Positions 5,482 through 7,280 of a stretch of DNA of 7,280 bases are shown piece by piece. The translations under genes and the position numbers were made by a program. The stretch comes from CAYRPN01 sp964426135 (GTDB lineage: Bacteria > Planctomycetota > Phycisphaerae > Phycisphaerales > Phycisphaeraceae). The stretch lies in contig CAYRPN010000197.1 of assembly GCA_964426135.1 (NCBI GenBank), positions 1 to 7,280 of the forward strand, in the 5' to 3' direction. The notes beneath the pieces were generated by a model. The model saw nothing but the letters and a program-made list of their open reading frames with translations, searched no databases and was not told the origin of the DNA. Numbering within the stretch: position 1 is the first letter of the stretch; each line of letters begins with the position of its first letter.

Positions 5482-5976
5482 TCAGGCTCCCGGGGTCGAT
5501 TCCGAGGATTCCGGCGAGTCGGTAGATGAGGCGCCAGACATCGCACGCTCGACGATCTGGTCGAACTCCGTGCTCTCCACGCGCTGAGCCGCTGTCTCCA
5601 GATTCAGACGGCGCACCCGGTCGGCGGCTGTCGTCACCTTCAAGAGGGCCCGCCGCAGGATTGCCCTCTTGTCGGCCTGGAAAAAATCGATCACGCCCTC
5701 CAGCAGGGCATTCACCGCCGCCTCCACCGAGTTTTCATCGAGCGACTGACCGAAGGCATCGGCGCTGATCTGCCGCTGCTCAAGCTGCGGCTTCACGAGC
5801 GCCACCAGCACGTCGAACAGCTTGAACATGTCGCTGGACAGATCCTTGAACGTTGGGTCGTTGGGCCGGATCAAGGCGGTAAGGTCGACGCCGGTCAGAT
5901 CTTTCACTCGCTTGAGCGTGGTGACGTTGATCTCGACGGTCCATTCCCGATCGGCGGTGTCGCGGAAGGTTTTCAT
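5482..5976 (-). CDS. tail assembly chaperone (lambda gpG-like)
   Basis: A 164-residue, mostly helical cytoplasmic protein that would bind the tape measure protein and keep it soluble for tube assembly. The N-terminus (FRDTADREWTVEINV) forms strands, followed by helices (LKRVKDLTGVDLTAL, SSDMFKLFDVLVALVKPQ), a helical core (VEAAVNALLEGVIDFFQADK) and a basic helix around residues 115-145. The last 18 residues before TGA are low-complexity Ser/Thr/Pro/Glu and look unselected. It follows the tube gene and precedes a second open frame in the -1 register, the hallmark of lambda G/GT pairs. GC at third codon positions is about 85 percent over 5542-5679 but about 68 percent over 5485-5541, where the other frame becomes the better one. 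The start is set by GGAGG 11 nt upstream. The identity is by organisation, length and pattern, not by a catalytic motif. Confidence 0.82.
   Translation of the reverse strand: MKTFRDTADREWTVEINVTTLKRVKDLTGVDLTALIRPNDPTFKDLSSDMFKLFDVLVALVKPQLEQRQISADAFGQSLDENSVEAAVNALLEGVIDFFQADKRAILRRALLKVTTAADRVRRLNLETAAQRVESTEFDQIVERAMSGASSTDSPESSESTPGA
5488..5494 (-). promoter_or_regulatory. candidate -1 slippery heptamer C CCG GGA before the stop
   Basis: The gpG-like codons ACC CCG GGA GCC TGA contain CCCGGGA in the right phase for X XXY YYZ slippage, one codon before the stop. Slippage would continue as ...PGSLTLRELAAMAEAR. It would, however, omit the residues DVWRLIYRLAGILGID that are encoded just upstream in the -1 frame and look conserved in style. 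Confidence 0.35.
5680..5686 (-). promoter_or_regulatory. candidate -1 slippery heptamer T TTT TTC
   Basis: In the gpG-like frame the codons GAT TTT TTC give the canonical X XXY YYZ pattern. The -1 frame is open from about 5730 down to 5213, so slippage here would yield a fusion. It lies about 140 nt before the -1 frame acquires strong coding bias, and the intervening -1 frame has only about 46 percent GC at third positions. This weakens the case for it as the working site. Confidence 0.3.
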
Positions 5977-5987
5977 GGGATGGCTCG

Positions 5988-5992
5988 CCTCC
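5988..5992 (-). promoter_or_regulatory. ribosome binding site GGAGG deciding the chaperone start
   Basis: GGAGG on the minus strand lies 11 nt before ATG at 5974-5976. Two earlier in-frame ATGs exist (5998-6000 and 5992-5994), but the second overlaps this GGAGG and neither has a purine tract at a suitable distance. The start at 5976 is therefore preferred, giving a protein that begins MKTFRDTADREW. Confidence 0.65.
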
Positions 5993-6030
5993 ATTTGCAA
6001 TGAGATAGCTCAACGAGAAAAAGTGCCTAC

Positions 6031-6057
6031 TCCCGGGGACGCCGGGGGTGCCGGGGG
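6031..6057. repeat. GC-rich short tandem repeat in the tube/chaperone gap
   Basis: Directly after the tube gene stop, the coding strand carries three imperfect 9-nt units, CCCCCGGCA, CCCCCGGCG and TCCCCGGGA. On the plus strand the same stretch shows three G runs of 4-5 bases separated by 4 nt or so. The 81-nt gap that holds it is the widest in the operon. A weak hairpin (CCCGG/CCGGG with a 5-nt loop) can be drawn, and a T5 tract follows about 11 nt later, but the stem is too short and too distant to call a terminator. It shares the core CCGGGGG with the G-rich element at 4576-4612, in the opposite orientation relative to transcription. Possible roles are spacer, mRNA stability element or genome-wide short repeat. 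Confidence 0.5.
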
Positions 6058-6498
6058 CTAGGTGATGGTCATCCAGGACGGCGCGTTGGCCGCGTAGGTG
6101 GGCTTGGCGGTGACGCTCACCATAATGGCTTCCTCCAGCGCCTCGCTGCGGCTGAAGTTGGTAATGGACATCGTGGCTCGCAACCCCTGACTGCCCGCCG
6201 TGGCGATCGCGCCGTCCATGATGGCGAACTCGAGCGCCGTGTTGTTGAAAAACGCCTGCTGGATCGCGGTGAAGTTGGCGTCGCTGGTGTCCCACACCAT
6301 CTCGAACTCGATCGAGCCGTCCTTGAGCGTGGCGACGGTGGCGCGCCAACCGCTGTTGGAGCGCGTGGTCACATCCGCTTCGCCGGCCTCAAGGTTCAAC
6401 GTCAGGTCTTTGACGTTGCCAACCTCCACCCAGGTGGGTGTGCCGTAGCTGCCGCTATTGCGATACAGCTTGGCCTGCATGCCGAGTTTGACGCTCAT
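6058..6498 (-). CDS. major tail tube protein
   Basis: A 146-residue, beta-rich protein that would polymerise into stacked hexameric rings to form the tail tube around the tape measure protein. The N-terminus (LGMQAKLYRN) leads into WVEVGNVKDLTLNLEAGEAD, then a basic, Thr/Ser-rich stretch (TTRSNSGWRATVATLKDGS), EFEMVWDTSDANF, FFNNTALEFAIMDG and a final EEAIMVSVTAKP strand. This succession of a 'xVxDLTL' strand, a ligand-like loop, W-D-T and a terminal strand is what I expect of siphovirus tube proteins of the TP901-1/lambda gpV fold. The next gene is the tail chaperone pair, the standard order of tube, G/GT, tape measure. The ribosome binding site AAGGAG overlaps the TAA of the upstream gene and lies 8 nt from ATG at 6498. 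The stop is TAG. A high-copy structural product would be expected. Confidence 0.88.
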   Translation of the reverse strand: MSVKLGMQAKLYRNSGSYGTPTWVEVGNVKDLTLNLEAGEADVTTRSNSGWRATVATLKDGSIEFEMVWDTSDANFTAIQQAFFNNTALEFAIMDGAIATAGSQGLRATMSITNFSRSEALEEAIMVSVTAKPTYAANAPSWMTIT

Positions 6499-6510
6499 GG
6501 CAGCGACTCC

Positions 6511-6945
6511 TTACTGGATCACGCGGTAGGTCAGCGTGATGACACTGGTGAACTGGCGGTACTGCTCCATGTGCTCGGGCGAGTAGATGGGAGCGTGCTC
6601 CGTCTTCACCCAAGCCCCCGGAACACCGACGATCGACCGCAACTTGAAGAAGGCGGCGATCTCCTCAACGAGCGCCATCAATCCGTCGATCGTGTCGGCG
6701 TCATCGGGCGCTGCCTTCTTCTGCACGGCGATATCGACGCTGTAATCGTGCTGAAGTAGCGTGCGGCCCGCGGGCTGCACGATCATGGCCCTGGGCACGA
6801 CCGTCACGTGCAGGTCCTTCATCTCGCCCAGGTCGAAGACCGGCAGGTAGTGCCGCTCGGCCACGACCAGCTGCGACAACGTCGCGCCGTTCAGTTCCGC
6901 CACGACCGCATCGACAATCTGCACGTGCATGGATGCGACGGGCAT
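6511..6945 (-). CDS. tail terminator-like / tail-completion protein
   Basis: A 144-residue soluble protein with mixed alpha/beta composition and no signal peptide. The N-terminal helix (IVDAVVAELNGATL), a strand pair around residues 30-55 (YLPVFDLGEMKDLHVTVVPR), a mid-strand (HDYSVDIAVQKK), a helix (IDGLMALVEEIAAFF) and a final strand (FTSVITLTYRVIQ) give the small alpha/beta plan of siphophage tail terminator or completion proteins (lambda gpU/Z-like role). These cap the tube at the end that joins the head. The sequence also resembles conserved but unnamed phage proteins that I recall from prophages. It lies immediately upstream of the tube gene, as terminators usually do. Start choice: AGGAG lies about 6 nt before ATG at 6945 and overlaps the preceding stop, which suggests translational coupling. 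The function is from size, predicted fold and position, so the exact name is uncertain. Confidence 0.72.
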   Translation of the reverse strand: MPVASMHVQIVDAVVAELNGATLSQLVVAERHYLPVFDLGEMKDLHVTVVPRAMIVQPAGRTLLQHDYSVDIAVQKKAAPDDADTIDGLMALVEEIAAFFKLRSIVGVPGAWVKTEHAPIYSPEHMEQYRQFTSVITLTYRVIQ

Positions 6946-6948
6946 GTC

Positions 6949-7194
6949 TTACTCCTGCGCGACCATGCACGGCCGGGTGATCACCCTCTCATGCAACGAT
7001 CGGTTGGCCTGCACGAGGTCCTCCGTCACCGTCGCCAGGTCCTCGATCGCCTCGGTGTTGGCGGCGATTACCTTGTTGGTCTGGTCGAGGACCGTCAGCA
7101 GTTTCTGGATGAGCCAGATGACGACGCCCAGCAGCACGACGGCGAAGCCGAGGAAACCGTACTGAACGACGGGTTCAAGAATGTTCATTTCCAT
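6949..7194 (-). CDS. small single-helix membrane protein (holin/BhlA-like architecture)
   Basis: A protein of 81 residues. Residues about 8-31 (VVQYGFLGFAVVLLGVVIWL and following) form one clear transmembrane helix. The rest, about 35-70, is polar and heptad-like (DQTNKVIAANTEAIEDLATV), so a short coiled coil facing one side of the membrane is likely. A short N-terminus, one helix and a charged coil match small holin-like proteins of the BhlA/XhlA type in layout, but I see no family-specific motif, so the function is open. The GAGGTGAGGA purine tract abuts the first ATG and sits 7 nt before the second ATG (Met3, 7186-7188), so Met3 may be the true start. Its TAA stop lies 3 nt before the next gene and within that gene's ribosome binding site. 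It could also be a membrane-linked accessory protein unrelated to lysis. Confidence 0.75.
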   Translation of the reverse strand: MEMNILEPVVQYGFLGFAVVLLGVVIWLIQKLLTVLDQTNKVIAANTEAIEDLATVTEDLVQANRSLHERVITRPCMVAQE

Positions 7195-7202
7195 TCCTCA
7201 CC

Positions 7203-7280
7203 TCAGGTGGGTTCATCAACCCGCAGGAGCTTGGTGTGAATGCGGAGCGCCTTGCGATACGGATCGCTGTGGCGAAAGTG
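7203..7280 (-). CDS. C-terminal end of an unidentified phage gene (partial)
   Basis: An open frame enters from the right edge and codes for 25 residues ending in ...LLRVDEPT before a TGA stop at 7203-7205. The visible part is rich in Arg, Lys and His (HFRHSDPYRKALRIHTKLL), so it is probably the basic, helical tail end of a larger protein. The stop is followed after 8 nt by the next start codon, and those 8 nt are the purine-rich ribosome binding site of that gene, so the two are almost certainly co-transcribed. By position upstream of the tail terminator-like and tube genes it could be a head-tail connector or head-completion protein, but that is inference from gene order only; 25 residues are too few to name a family. 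Confidence 0.6.
   Translation of the reverse strand, partial: HFRHSDPYRKALRIHTKLLRVDEPT

Noticed and set aside
5977..6057. Possible rho-independent terminator in the gap after the tube gene
   Set aside because: Only a 5-bp stem can be drawn, and the T5 tract is about 11 nt away from it. The genes on either side belong to the same assembly pathway.
5780..6349. A minus-strand frame spanning the end of the tube gene, the gap and the chaperone gene
   Set aside because: Its product is His/Arg/Gly-rich and not protein-like, and it overlaps two well-supported genes in another frame.
1..7280. CRISPR array, tRNA, insertion sequence, attachment site, contractile sheath gene
   Set aside because: I saw no regularly spaced repeats, no tRNA-like fold, no transposase frame, no long inverted repeats and no sheath-sized gene. 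The tail is therefore judged non-contractile within what the window shows.

Overview
The window is a piece of a tailed-phage (siphovirus-type) structural operon, probably from a prophage or phage of a GC-rich bacterium. All thirteen genes that I can support lie on the minus strand and are read from right to left, packed with gaps of 3-12 nt, one 4-nt ATGA overlap and one 158-nt nested overlap. The wording of several conserved proteins (tube protein, tail chaperone pair, the two proteins after the tape measure, and the Cys-rich protein) resembles phage regions that I associate with Planctomycetota. That host assignment is from memory, not from a search, and there is no integrase, tRNA or host gene here to confirm it.

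Layout in transcription order. Right edge to 6511: the last 25 codons of an unidentified gene, a small protein with one membrane helix, and a tail-terminator-like/tail-completion protein. 6498-6058: the major tail tube protein. 5976-5213: a lambda G/GT-like tail assembly chaperone pair, with the second part in the -1 frame. 5216-4624: an inserted block of three small envelope proteins, namely a two-helix holin-like protein, a short N-anchored charged protein, and a lipoprotein whose reading frame starts inside the previous gene (an Rz/Rz1-like layout). 4572-4141: an HK97 gp10-like tail-completion/minor tail protein. 4137-2119: the 672-aa tape measure protein. 2107-1: three conserved proteins of unknown function in the position where tail-tip genes are expected. 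The last is Cys-rich and runs off the left edge.

Together these genes would supply the tube, the ruler, the chaperones that load the ruler, the completion proteins and probably part of the tail tip. The three small membrane or lipid-anchored proteins between the chaperone and the gp10-like gene look like a lysis cassette placed inside the tail-building genes, which is not the classical lambda order.

The points most worth a second look are: (1) the chaperone frameshift, where the codon-bias switch does not coincide with either canonical slippery heptamer; (2) the nested spanin-like pair; (3) a six-run G-rich tract in the mRNA directly in front of the gp10-like start codon, where a ribosome binding site should be; and (4) the Cys-rich protein at the left end. 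No promoter, terminator, RNA gene, CRISPR array or insertion sequence was found, and no stretch over 300 bases lacks a gene.
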